A stretch of DNA of 64,000 nt from Halorarius litoreus (GTDB lineage: Archaea > Halobacteriota > Halobacteria > Halobacteriales > Haloarculaceae), in assembly GCF_024362405.1 (NCBI RefSeq), contig NZ_CP101454.1:992001-1056000 (forward strand). Direction: 5' to 3'. The position numbers were made by a program, and so were the translations under genes. Below, one piece after another: positions 38,479 to 46,663 of the stretch. Below the pieces are notes generated by a model. That model saw nothing but the letters and a program-made list of their open reading frames with translations. It was not told the origin of the DNA and did no database searches. Each line of letters begins with the position of its first letter. Position 1 is the stretch's first letter.

Positions 38479-40434
38479 ATGCCTGGACAATTACCCATGA
38501 CTGACCTTGGAGGATTCCAGGACCGCGTCGCCCGAATCGACCTGACGTCGGGCGACGTCAACTACGAGAGCATCGACGACGAGGACGCGAAGAAGTATAT
38601 CGGGGCACGTGGCCTCGGCGTGAAGTACGTCTTCGAGCAGGGACCGGACGTGGACCCGATGGGCCCCGACAACCTGCTCGCGTTCATGAACGGGCCGCTC
38701 ACCGGCACCCAGGTGACGATGAGCGGTCGCATCGCCATCTGCACGAAATCCCCCCTGACGGGGACCGTGACCGACAGCCACCACGGCGGCTGGTCCGGGG
38801 CGCGGCTGAAGTGGGCCGGCTTCGACGGCCTGCTGTTCGAGGGGAAAGCCGAACATCCCGTCTACGCCGTCGTCGAGGACGGTGAAGTCGAGATCCGCGA
38901 CGCCTCCCACATGTGGGGCTGGGGCGTCCACGACACGATGTCCGAGCTCGAAGACGAGATGGATGGCGCCTTCGGGAAGAACCTCTCGGCGATGGCCATC
39001 GGCCAGGGCGGCGAGAACGGCGTGAAGTTCGCCTGCATCGTCAACGAGGACGACCGGGCCTCCGGGCGCGGTGGCACCGGCTGTGTGATGGGCTCGAAGA
39101 ACCTGAAGGCCGTCGTCGTCAAGTCGACGACGAAGATGCCGAAGCCGAAGGACCCCGAGACGTTCCAGCAGGGCCACAAGCAGGCGATGCAGGTCATCCA
39201 GGAGTCGGAAGTCACGGGCCCGAACGAGGGCGGCCTCTCGCTGTACGGCACGAACGTCCTCATGAACGCGACCGAGGAGATGTCCGGGCTCCCCTCGAAG
39301 AACGCCCGGTTCACCTCCACGTCGGACGCCCGCGACGGCGGCTACGGTGGCCACGAGTACGACTCCGAGAAGGTCTCCGGCGAGAACGTCCGCGAGAACA
39401 TCCTCGTCGACGAGCCGACCTGTCACTCCTGTCCCGTCGCCTGCAAGAAGGAGGTCGAGGTCAGCGTGATGCACAAGGGCGAGGAGATGAACGTCCGTAC
39501 CGAGTCGTACGAGTACGAGTCGGCGTGGGCGCTCGGTCCGAACTCGGGGCACACCGACCGCGACGAGATCGCGGTGATGATCCAGAAGTGCAACGACCAC
39601 GGCATCGACACCATCGACGCGGGCAACATCATGGCGATGGCGATGGAACTGACCGAGGAGGGCAAACTCGACGGCCTCGGCGAGGGCATCGACTGGGGCG
39701 ACTCCCACGAGATGATCGACATGCTGACGAAGATCGCCAACCGCGACGGCGAACTCGCGGACCACCTCGCGGAAGGCCCGAACCACATGGCCGAGGAGTT
39801 CGACGGCCACGACAACTCCCTCGCCGTCAAGGGCCAGACGATGGCCGCGTACGACCCGCGCTGCATGAAGGGGATGGCCATCGCGTACGCCACCTCGAAC
39901 CGCGGCGCCTGCCACCTGCGGGCGTACACCCCGTCGGCGGAGATCCTCGGCATCCCCGAGAAGGTCGACCCCTACGCCTGGGAGGGGAAGGGTGAGCTCA
40001 CCGCCCTGTTCCAGGACATGCACTGCATCTCCGACTCGTTCGACATCTGCAAGTTCAACGCCTTCGCGGAGGGCATCGAGGAGTACGTCCTGCAGTACAA
40101 CGGCATGACCGGCCTCGACGTGAGCGAGGAGGAACTGCTGACGGCTGGCGAGCGCATCTGGGCGCTCGAACGCTACTACAACAACCTCAACGGCTTCGAC
40201 GGGAGCGACGACTCGCTGCCGAGCCGGTTCGTCGAGGGCGACGGTGCGATGCCCGGACAGGGCGCCTCCGACGGGCAGCTCGCCGAACTGGACAAGATGA
40301 AGGAGGAGTACTACGCGGTGCGCGGCTACGTCGACGGCGTCGTCCCCGACGACAAGCTGGACGAGCTCGACATCGACATCGGCCCCGGAACTGGTGTGTC
40401 GAGCGGCGACTCGGCGGCACCCGCCGACGACTGA
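38479..40434 (+). CDS. Aldehyde:ferredoxin oxidoreductase (tungstopterin enzyme)
   Basis: A 651-residue AOR-family enzyme, slightly longer than the 600-620 of hyperthermophile forms because of an acidic tail. N-terminal domain: RIDLTSGDVNYESID, YIGARGLGVKYVF, and SGRIAICTKSPLTGTVTDSH, which holds the pterin-binding region. The [4Fe-4S] ligands are Cys315, Cys318, Cys322 (PTCHSCPVACKK) and Cys524 (SFDICKFNAF). It oxidises aldehydes to acids with ferredoxin. It may begin at ATG here or six codons on (MTDLGGFQ). Single gene; a stem-loop follows the stop. Confidence 0.9.
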   Translation: MPGQLPMTDLGGFQDRVARIDLTSGDVNYESIDDEDAKKYIGARGLGVKYVFEQGPDVDPMGPDNLLAFMNGPLTGTQVTMSGRIAICTKSPLTGTVTDSHHGGWSGARLKWAGFDGLLFEGKAEHPVYAVVEDGEVEIRDASHMWGWGVHDTMSELEDEMDGAFGKNLSAMAIGQGGENGVKFACIVNEDDRASGRGGTGCVMGSKNLKAVVVKSTTKMPKPKDPETFQQGHKQAMQVIQESEVTGPNEGGLSLYGTNVLMNATEEMSGLPSKNARFTSTSDARDGGYGGHEYDSEKVSGENVRENILVDEPTCHSCPVACKKEVEVSVMHKGEEMNVRTESYEYESAWALGPNSGHTDRDEIAVMIQKCNDHGIDTIDAGNIMAMAMELTEEGKLDGLGEGIDWGDSHEMIDMLTKIANRDGELADHLAEGPNHMAEEFDGHDNSLAVKGQTMAAYDPRCMKGMAIAYATSNRGACHLRAYTPSAEILGIPEKVDPYAWEGKGELTALFQDMHCISDSFDICKFNAFAEGIEEYVLQYNGMTGLDVSEEELLTAGERIWALERYYNNLNGFDGSDDSLPSRFVEGDGAMPGQGASDGQLAELDKMKEEYYAVRGYVDGVVPDDKLDELDIDIGPGTGVSSGDSAAPADD

Positions 40435-40437
40435 CGG

Positions 40438-40461
40438 GTCGGCGTCGTGCCAACCGCCGAC
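40438..40461 (+). repeat. Stem-loop after the AOR gene, same family as at 48.4-48.6 kb
   Basis: A 7-bp stem GTCGGCG/CGCCGAC with a 10-base loop TCGTGCCAAC. The copy at 48531-48554 has the same loop with one change and a stem differing by a paired exchange. It lies 3 bp after the AOR stop codon, so a 3'-end or terminator role is likely. Confidence 0.55.
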
Positions 40462-40560
40462 GACTGACCGACGACCGACCCCCTGACCACCGACGTTCTT
40501 TCCACCCGGCGACCACACAGCGAGGCGTCGGGCCCCGATTACGCGACCGTCACCCCACAT

Positions 40561-40590
40561 GTTTATACAATGGTGAAGGTTACCACGTGG
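40561..40590 (+). promoter_or_regulatory. TATA box and ACCACGTGGT palindrome of the CBS gene
   Basis: GTTTATAC (40561-40568) lies 24-31 bp before the ATG. The perfect 10-bp palindrome ACCACGTGGT (40581-40590) ends one base before that ATG, covering the expected start of transcription, where a repressor could act. Confidence 0.5.
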
Positions 40591-40591
40591 T

Positions 40592-40996
40592 ATGGAAGAC
40601 ATCTTCGTCGCTCGCATCATGTCGACGGACCTCCACACAGTGACGCCGGAGACGCTCGTCGAGGACGCCGCACAGGTGATGCTCGACAACGACATCGGCT
40701 CGGTCATCGTGGTCGACGACGACGGGTACCTCGAAGGCATTCTAACGACGACGGACTTCGTGGACATCGTCGCACAGAGCCATCCGAAGGCGGAGACCGC
40801 GGTGTCGCGGTATATGAGCACCGACCTGGTCACCGCGACCGCCCAGCAGCCGATTCAGGAGGTGGCAGACGCGATGATCACCTACGGCATCCACCACATG
40901 CCGGTCGTCGACGAGACCGAGGGCGTCATCGGCGTCGTGACGACGACCGACCTCGCGGCGTACCTCGCGGACATCGACGTACCGACGGCGCTGTAA
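40592..40996 (+). CDS. Two-CBS-domain protein
   Basis: A 134-residue Bateman module made of two CBS motifs: VARIMSTDLHTVTPETLVEDAAQVM with GSVIVVDDDGYLEGILTTTD, then SRYMSTDLVTATAQQPIQEVADAM with HHMPVVDETEGVIGVVTTTDL. It would bind adenine nucleotides and sense energy state. Stand-alone; no partner domain is attached. Start supported by the promoter. Confidence 0.88.
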   Translation: MEDIFVARIMSTDLHTVTPETLVEDAAQVMLDNDIGSVIVVDDDGYLEGILTTTDFVDIVAQSHPKAETAVSRYMSTDLVTATAQQPIQEVADAMITYGIHHMPVVDETEGVIGVVTTTDLAAYLADIDVPTAL

Positions 40997-41104
40997 CCGT
41001 CCGCAACCGACGGACAGCACCGCCGTGTTCACTGCCGACGGCTTTTAAATTAGGACGTATAGACGGCAGAACGCCCTTGCTGTGAGACGTGTTAGCAGGT
41101 TTTT

Positions 41105-41767
41105 ATGGGAACCGCTACGGCCCGGACCCAACGGCTTCGCGTGACGGTTACACCGACCAAGGGGTGGCTCCATCCCCTCGACCGGGCCCTCGGCGAGGCG
41201 CCCGGCGTCCAGCGGAAGGCGTTCCACGGGGTGCGCCAGCTCGCCGACGAGTCGGTCATCACGCTGACGGAGGTGAGCGGCCCACGCGACGACATCGAGA
41301 CCGCCTGTGGCGCCACCGACGCGGTGGTCTCACACAGCGTGTCGCCGCTCGACGACGGCTGGCTCGTGTTCGCGTGGATCGAATCCACCCCGATCGTCGA
41401 GCGGATGCTCCGACTCCGCCGCGAGACCGGGATGGTCATCGAGCCGCCCTGCGAGTGGACCGACCGGCGGAGTCTCCGACTCGACGTGGTCGGTCCCGCC
41501 GCCCGGATACAGGGCGCCGCGGACAGCATCCAGGAGGACATCGAGCTGTCGGTCGACCCCGTCGAAACCGGCCCGTTCGGACTCTCGGCAGAACACTGGG
41601 CCACGCTGGAGGTGGCCGTCGACGCGGGCTACTATGCGTCCCCACGCGACACGACCGTCGAGGGGGTCGCGACGACGCTCGGGACCGCCCCGGACGCCAC
41701 CGAGCGACGGCTCCGCGAGGCCGAGTCTCGCCTGTTCGCGGGGCTCATCGCGGAGGCAGGCGACTGA
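41105..41767 (+). CDS. Bat-type helix-turn-helix (HTH_10) regulator
   Basis: A 220-residue regulator of the bacterio-opsin-activator type. The C-terminal 60 residues hold the HTH_10 domain (LSAEHWATLEVAVDAGYYASPR, VEGVATTLG, ATERRLREAESRLFAGLI). The N-terminal 150 residues form the usual sensor-like fold of this family, with one Cys (IETACGATD) and another at PCEW. A TATA-like TTTTAAATTA is 50-60 bp upstream. Target unknown; converges with the UbiB-like gene. Confidence 0.85.
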   Translation: MGTATARTQRLRVTVTPTKGWLHPLDRALGEAPGVQRKAFHGVRQLADESVITLTEVSGPRDDIETACGATDAVVSHSVSPLDDGWLVFAWIESTPIVERMLRLRRETGMVIEPPCEWTDRRSLRLDVVGPAARIQGAADSIQEDIELSVDPVETGPFGLSAEHWATLEVAVDAGYYASPRDTTVEGVATTLGTAPDATERRLREAESRLFAGLIAEAGD

Positions 41768-41769
41768 GC

Positions 41770-43467
41770 TCAGCGATTCCGCTGGCCGACGCTTCGTTTC
41801 GCGACCCGCGTATACTGCCTGACCGCCCGGTCCTGCGAGCGGGCGAACGACCGCACGAGCAGCAGCCCGACGACGACCACACCCGCGGCGACCCCGACCG
41901 CCGCGAGCGGCTGGCCGAGGATGTACAGCACCGTCGTCGCCGTGACCCCGAGCCCCGCGAACAGTCCGAGCAGGAGTCGCCACGCTAGTGTCGCGAACAC
42001 CGCGGGGTTCTCGCGGAACGCGGTCGCGACGAGCGCGTCACCCCGCTGTGTCGTGTCGAGCACCGATTCGAGGAGCGGCGGGACCGTCACCAGCCCTTCG
42101 CCGGTCGCGGTCGCCTGCTCGCGGAGTTCGCCGGTGACGACCCGCCCGGCGTCGCGGTATCCCTCCTGTTCGACGTAGCGGGTGACGGCCTCGATGAAGT
42201 CGTAGTCGGGGTCGAGCGTCCGCGTGACGCCCTCGAGCACCGTCGAGACGCGGACGATGAGCGCCAGGTCCTGCGGGAGCCGGAACGGCACTTCCTGCAT
42301 CGCGCCCTGGAACTCCATCACGTACGCCCGGATCTCCGACTGGTCGAACGTCTGGCCCCGCAACTGCTCGAACACGAGGTCGAATATCTCGCGAATGACC
42401 GCACGGTCGGCCGTGGGGTCTAACGCCCCCATCTGGACGAACGCGTCGATGACGCGGTCGGTGTCGTCGGACGCGAGACCTAGATACATCTCGATGATCT
42501 GCTCGCGCCGTTCGGGACCGAGCGTGCCGACGACACCGAAGTCGTAGAAGACGAGCGTGCCGTCGGGCTGAACGGCGAGGTTGCCGGGATGCGGGTCGGC
42601 GTGGAAGGTGCCGTCCTCGACGATCATCTGGAAGTACGTCGCGGTGAGCGTCTCCACGAGGTCGGTTCGGTCGAGCCCCATCGCCTCGATCGCCTCCACG
42701 TCGGTGATCTTGGTGCCGTCGACGTACTCCATCGTCAGCACGCGGTCAGTCGAGTGCGACTCGACCACGGCCGGGATGGCGATGTCGTCCTGGTCGGCGA
42801 AGTTCGCCCGGACCGTTTCGAGGAGGGCGGCCTCGTGGGCGTAATCCATCTCGCCGCGCAGGGTGACGGTGAACTCCTCGGCGAGGTTCCGCAGAGTGAA
42901 CGCCTGCCCCGGCGGCGCGAACCGCACCAGGACGGGCAACAGGGTCCGAACCACGACGAGGTCGGTCTCCACGCGTTCACGGATGCGCGGTCTGAGTACC
43001 TTGACGGCGACGGGCTCGCCGTCGACGCTGGCGGTGTAGACCTGCCCGAGCGACGCGCCGCTTATCGGCTCGGTGTCGAAGTCGTCGAACGTCTCGTCGA
43101 CGGCGCCGAGTTCGGCCTCGATGACGGGGCGGATGCGGTCCCAGGAGGCGACAGGCACGCGGTCCTGCAGCGACGACAGCTCGTCGATGTAGACGGGCCC
43201 GAGCACGTCGGGACGCGTCGAGAGGATCTGGCCGACCTTGATGAACGTCGGTCCCAGCTCGACGAGCGTGTCGCGGAGGTAGACGGCCCGTTCCCGGCGG
43301 CTCGCCTCGTCGACGTGGCGCGAGGGGCCGAACAGGAGGAAGCGGTGGCGGTCGCGAGCGAACGTCAGGATGATGGGGAGGAAGGCACGGACGACGGCGA
43401 CGAAGCGGAGGACGGTGCGCCAGCTGTTCGGCTCGACCGTCTCGACCTCGCCGCTGGCGCGGGACAC
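41770..43467 (-). CDS. ABC1/UbiB-family atypical kinase
   Basis: A 565-residue membrane-bound atypical kinase/ATPase. LGPTFIKVGQILSTRPDVL (the KxGQ motif), SGASLGQVYTA (Ala-rich nucleotide loop variant), VAVKVLRPRI (Lys), DGTFHADPHPGNL and VFYDFGVVG (DFG metal site) are all present, followed by two C-terminal hydrophobic helices (from about 505). The family supports quinone synthesis or lipid traffic; haloarchaea use menaquinone. No ATG fits; GTG (VSRASGEVETVEPNSW) is the likely start. Confidence 0.86.
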   Translation of the reverse strand: MSRASGEVETVEPNSWRTVLRFVAVVRAFLPIILTFARDRHRFLLFGPSRHVDEASRRERAVYLRDTLVELGPTFIKVGQILSTRPDVLGPVYIDELSSLQDRVPVASWDRIRPVIEAELGAVDETFDDFDTEPISGASLGQVYTASVDGEPVAVKVLRPRIRERVETDLVVVRTLLPVLVRFAPPGQAFTLRNLAEEFTVTLRGEMDYAHEAALLETVRANFADQDDIAIPAVVESHSTDRVLTMEYVDGTKITDVEAIEAMGLDRTDLVETLTATYFQMIVEDGTFHADPHPGNLAVQPDGTLVFYDFGVVGTLGPERREQIIEMYLGLASDDTDRVIDAFVQMGALDPTADRAVIREIFDLVFEQLRGQTFDQSEIRAYVMEFQGAMQEVPFRLPQDLALIVRVSTVLEGVTRTLDPDYDFIEAVTRYVEQEGYRDAGRVVTGELREQATATGEGLVTVPPLLESVLDTTQRGDALVATAFRENPAVFATLAWRLLLGLFAGLGVTATTVLYILGQPLAAVGVAAGVVVVGLLLVRSFARSQDRAVRQYTRVAKRSVGQRNR

Positions 43468-43588
43468 GCCGACGACTACGAGGGCGAGTGGTTTGGCGTT
43501 GGTGGTCCCCGAAGTCGGCGACTGGAACCGTCTCGTCAAGTACGTCAGTACGCTAATTACACCAGCACACGAATACACGAATGTGCCA

Positions 43589-43948
43589 GTGAGCATCGAC
43601 GAGTTCGAGTCGGGGGACCTGCCACAGGGGCCAAGTGTGCCCGAACAGGTCGTCGCGTATCTGTACACACACCGCGACCAAGCGTTCACCCGTGGCGAGC
43701 TCGCGACGGCCCTCGACGAGAGTCCGAACAGCGTCGGGACCGCGCTCTCGCGCCTGAAGCAGCGACGACTGGTCCGTCATCGAGGCGAGTACTGGGCGAT
43801 TACGGACGACGAGCAGCGACTCCGCGACGCGTATGACCTCCACACCGTGAGCGAGCGACTCGACGCGGAGGACGGGGGTATCGACCCTGCCGAGTGGGAC
43901 GCGACGGCACCGGAGACCCCCCACCCGAGCGACCAGGACACCACGTAG
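43589..43948 (+). CDS. Winged-helix protein, probable antitoxin or partner of MazF-like protein
   Basis: A 119-residue protein with a winged helix at about 15-75 (VPEQVVAYLYTHRDQAFTRGELATAL, SVGTALSRLKQRRLVRHRGEYWAI) and an acidic, flexible C-terminal tail. The tail directly precedes the MazF-like gene with no spacer. A DNA-binding domain plus a disordered acidic tail that blocks the toxin is the usual antitoxin design, though a winged helix is unusual for MazF partners. GTG start here or six bases earlier. A TATA-like CTAATTAC lies 30-40 bp upstream. Confidence 0.75.
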   Translation: MSIDEFESGDLPQGPSVPEQVVAYLYTHRDQAFTRGELATALDESPNSVGTALSRLKQRRLVRHRGEYWAITDDEQRLRDAYDLHTVSERLDAEDGGIDPAEWDATAPETPHPSDQDTT

Positions 43949-44278
43949 ATGGACCCGGAGCGCGGCGACATGGTTCGGAGTGCCGACCCGTTCAAACTCG
44001 AGGCCGACCGCCAGCGACCCTGGCTCGTCGTGAACAACGACTCGCACCCGTTCGGTGACGAGCAGTACATCGCCCTGGCGATCTCGACCAAGGAGTACGA
44101 GGACTCAGTTGCGCTCGCAGAGGACATCTGGGAGGTCGGTGGCGTTCCTCGACAGTCGTTCGTCTCTCCCTGGGCCGTGCACTCACCGCGACGTGAAGAC
44201 CTCGTCGCGTGGCAAGGACGGGTAACAGGGACCTTCGTCGACAGAGTCGTAGACGCCTTCGCTGCCTACCTGCAGTAG
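43949..44278 (+). CDS. PemK/MazF-like protein, possible endoribonuclease toxin
   Basis: A 109-residue MazF-fold protein: PERGDMVRSADPF at the start, RQRPWLVVNNDSHPF, EQYIALAISTKEY (the strand with the usual Ser/Thr) and AWQGRVTGTFVDRVVDAF at the end. MazF/PemK enzymes cut mRNA at short sequences. It starts on the base after the winged-helix gene's stop. Whether it is active cannot be told; homologues next to winged-helix genes are frequent in haloarchaea. Confidence 0.78.
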   Translation: MDPERGDMVRSADPFKLEADRQRPWLVVNNDSHPFGDEQYIALAISTKEYEDSVALAEDIWEVGGVPRQSFVSPWAVHSPRREDLVAWQGRVTGTFVDRVVDAFAAYLQ

Positions 44279-44286
44279 GCCCGCTA

Positions 44287-45906
44287 TCAGCGCGCGTCGA
44301 GCCAGACGTACTCGCAGGGGTCGAGCTGGAACGTCACGCCGCCGTCTTCGACGTGGTAGCCGGCGGTGCCGACGACCGGGTCGACCGCCCCGCCGGGATA
44401 GTCCAGGCCGACGACCGACTCGCGGTACTCGTGCGCGAAGTTGTGCGCACAGAGCAGGACGCCGTCGGCGTGGTCGATGCGGTGGACGAACACGTCCTTG
44501 TGCCCGGAGTCGACGATGGTGTAGTCGCCGTGGTTGATTTCGGGGTGCTCCTGGTGGGCGGCGACGAGCCGCTTGACTCGCGACAGCAGCGAGGCGGGAT
44601 CGTCGCGCTGGTCGGCGACGTTGATGTACTCGTAGCTGAACCGGCCGTCGTCGATGACGGGGTTGTAGCAGTCCTGTGGGGCCGCCGTGGAGAACCCGCC
44701 GTTCGGACTTGCGTCCCACTGCATCGGCGTGCGGACGGACTCGCGTTCCGGGAGCGAGAGGTCCGCACCCATCCCGATCTCGTCGCCCGAGAGCAGGACG
44801 GGCGTGCCCGGCAACGAGAGCAGGAGGCTGTGCGCCATCGCGATGCGGTCGTGGTCGGCGTCGTAGAGGTCCGCCAGGCGAAGACGGTGGCCCCGGCCGA
44901 AGATCCACGAGTCGCCCTGTTCGAAGTACTCGCGACCGTGGTCGAGCGTCTCGTACGGGAGTTTCAGGAGGTTCCACTCGTCGTGGTTGCGGAGGAACGT
45001 CGCCCACTGGCCCACCCCGGAGATGTCGGGCAGCACCTCGTTCGCGCGGTAGAGCGGCCACGTGTCCTCGATGCCGACGCCGTAGACCAGATGCGAGTTC
45101 AGCACGAAATTAAAGAGGAGGTCGAACGCCTCGCCACCCCCGAAATACTCGCCGAGGTGTTCGGGCTCGTCGTCGGCTTCGGCCAGCAGGATGGCGTCGT
45201 CCTGCTCGGCGCGGACGACCCGACGCATCTCCGTGAACAGCTCCATCGGCTCGTCGACGGTGGTGCCGTGGTGGCCCTTCCGGAGGACCATCGGGTGCGC
45301 CGCGTCGATGCGGAAGCCGTCGGCGCCCTGTCGCAGCCAGAACCGCAGGATGTCGTGGAGTTCGTCTCTGACTCGCGGGTTGGCGACGTTGAGGTCCGGC
45401 TGGTGCCAGTAGAACTGGTGGAAGTAGTGTTTCTCGGCGACGTCGTCGTACGCCCAGACGCCGTCCTCGCGGTCGGGGAAGATGTTGATGGTCTGGTAGG
45501 CCTCGTCGACGTGGCTCGTCCAGAGGTAGTAGTCGTGGTACTCGGATTCGGGGTCCTCGCGGGCGCGCTGGAACCACTCGTGGTCGATGGAGGTGTGGTT
45601 GAACACGAGGTCCGTGAGGATCCGGATGCCGCGGTCGTGTGCCCGGTCACAGAGTTCGCGGAAATCGTCGAGGCTGCCGAGTCGGTCGTCGACCGCGTAG
45701 TAGTCGGCCACGTCGTAGCCGTTGTCGCGCAGCGGGCTCGGGTAGAACGGGCGAATCCAGAGGCAGTCGACGCCCAGCTCGTCGATGTAGTCGAGTTTCT
45801 CGATGACGCCCTGAAAATCGCCCCAGCCGTCGCCGTCGCTGTCGTTGAACGTCTTCACGTCGAGCGAGTAGACGACGGCGTCTTCGTGCCAGCCAGGGCC
45901 GGTCAT
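44287..45906 (-). CDS. GH13 alpha-glucosidase/trehalose-synthase-like enzyme
   Basis: A 539-residue GH13 enzyme with the (beta/alpha)8 barrel and C-terminal beta domain. YSLDVKTFNDSDGDGWGDFQG and DCLWIRPFYPSPLRDNGYDVADY are typical of the trehalose synthase/oligo-glucosidase branch. The nucleophile Asp is in GFRIDAAHP, acid Glu in ILLAEADDEP, and transition-state Asp in FLRNHDEWNL. It would hydrolyse or isomerise maltose-like sugars in the cytoplasm, perhaps linked to trehalose as a compatible solute. Lies 70 bp after the Rieske gene on the same strand. Confidence 0.88.
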   Translation of the reverse strand: MTGPGWHEDAVVYSLDVKTFNDSDGDGWGDFQGVIEKLDYIDELGVDCLWIRPFYPSPLRDNGYDVADYYAVDDRLGSLDDFRELCDRAHDRGIRILTDLVFNHTSIDHEWFQRAREDPESEYHDYYLWTSHVDEAYQTINIFPDREDGVWAYDDVAEKHYFHQFYWHQPDLNVANPRVRDELHDILRFWLRQGADGFRIDAAHPMVLRKGHHGTTVDEPMELFTEMRRVVRAEQDDAILLAEADDEPEHLGEYFGGGEAFDLLFNFVLNSHLVYGVGIEDTWPLYRANEVLPDISGVGQWATFLRNHDEWNLLKLPYETLDHGREYFEQGDSWIFGRGHRLRLADLYDADHDRIAMAHSLLLSLPGTPVLLSGDEIGMGADLSLPERESVRTPMQWDASPNGGFSTAAPQDCYNPVIDDGRFSYEYINVADQRDDPASLLSRVKRLVAAHQEHPEINHGDYTIVDSGHKDVFVHRIDHADGVLLCAHNFAHEYRESVVGLDYPGGAVDPVVGTAGYHVEDGGVTFQLDPCEYVWLDAR

Positions 45907-45976
45907 ACTCCTTGGCTATCGGTTGGCAGTTACTGACTGTTTCGAACTCGGATGCAGGTGTAGGTGCACACTCGCA

Positions 45977-46390
45977 TCAGAAGCCGATGTGCGAGGTCGA
46001 GTCCGGGAGGCCGTCGTCCTCGTCGATGCCGCCCACGTGCTGGAACTCGAGGGCGTCGTCGGTCAGGAAGATCGTGCCGTGGCGAACCGCGATGTCGACC
46101 TCGACGAGCGTCTGGCCGCGGGCGTCGCCGTTGTCGCAGTAGCCCGTCGCCGCGTCGAACATCGAGCCGTGACGGGGACAGATGATCTCGCCGTCGCGCA
46201 TCGCCGCACCCCCCTCGATGCCGCGGTCGAGCCGCTGGTCGGGTTCGTGCATACAGAAGTTCTTCCACGCGGCGATCCCGTCCGCGGCGGACACGAGAAT
46301 GACCTCCTCCTCGCGGCCGCTCGGCTCCGTCACGGTGAACAGAAACGAGCCGTTCTCGGGGACCTCGTCGGTGGTCGTGATCTGCTCCAT
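45977..46390 (-). CDS. Rieske [2Fe-2S] domain protein, stand-alone
   Basis: A 137-residue soluble Rieske protein. The cluster ligands are Cys46/His48 (NFCMHEP) and Cys71/His74 (ICPRHGSMFD). There is no membrane anchor or oxygenase domain, so it may be a ferredoxin-like electron carrier such as NirD-type or dioxygenase ferredoxins. Sits upstream of the GH13 gene with no evident functional tie. Its promoter may be the module at 46552-46586, which would imply a leader of about 160 bases. Confidence 0.86.
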   Translation of the reverse strand: MEQITTTDEVPENGSFLFTVTEPSGREEEVILVSAADGIAAWKNFCMHEPDQRLDRGIEGGAAMRDGEIICPRHGSMFDAATGYCDNGDARGQTLVEVDIAVRHGTIFLTDDALEFQHVGGIDEDDGLPDSTSHIGF

Positions 46391-46551
46391 AGCCGAGCGT
46401 CGGCGCGGAGCACCGTGGGGGTTTCGACGACGCCGTCGCTCCCGGACCTAGGGCCGGCCCGCGGGCCCCGACGACGTCGGGATACGAGTGCACCCCGACG
46501 GCGTCGAGTGTGCCCTCTACCCACGGACCGAGCGGGGCGTCAGCCCCGACA

Positions 46552-46586
46552 GTTGCCACGCACACGGACAGAATAAGCGTATCTGC
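46552..46586 (-). promoter_or_regulatory. Second copy of the 1.25-kb promoter module
   Basis: On the minus strand GCAGATACGCTTATT (46572-46586) and CGTGGCAAC (46552-46560) are exact copies of the two blocks before the cysteine hydrolase gene at 1235. The spacer here is 11 bp instead of 7. Confidence 0.45.
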
Positions 46587-46663
46587 TGCCGGGGCGCGGT
46601 AAATACCCCCTTGTCACGAAGGCACAACCCTTAGTCCCCGGACGGAGTTGGTGGGAGTCACGT

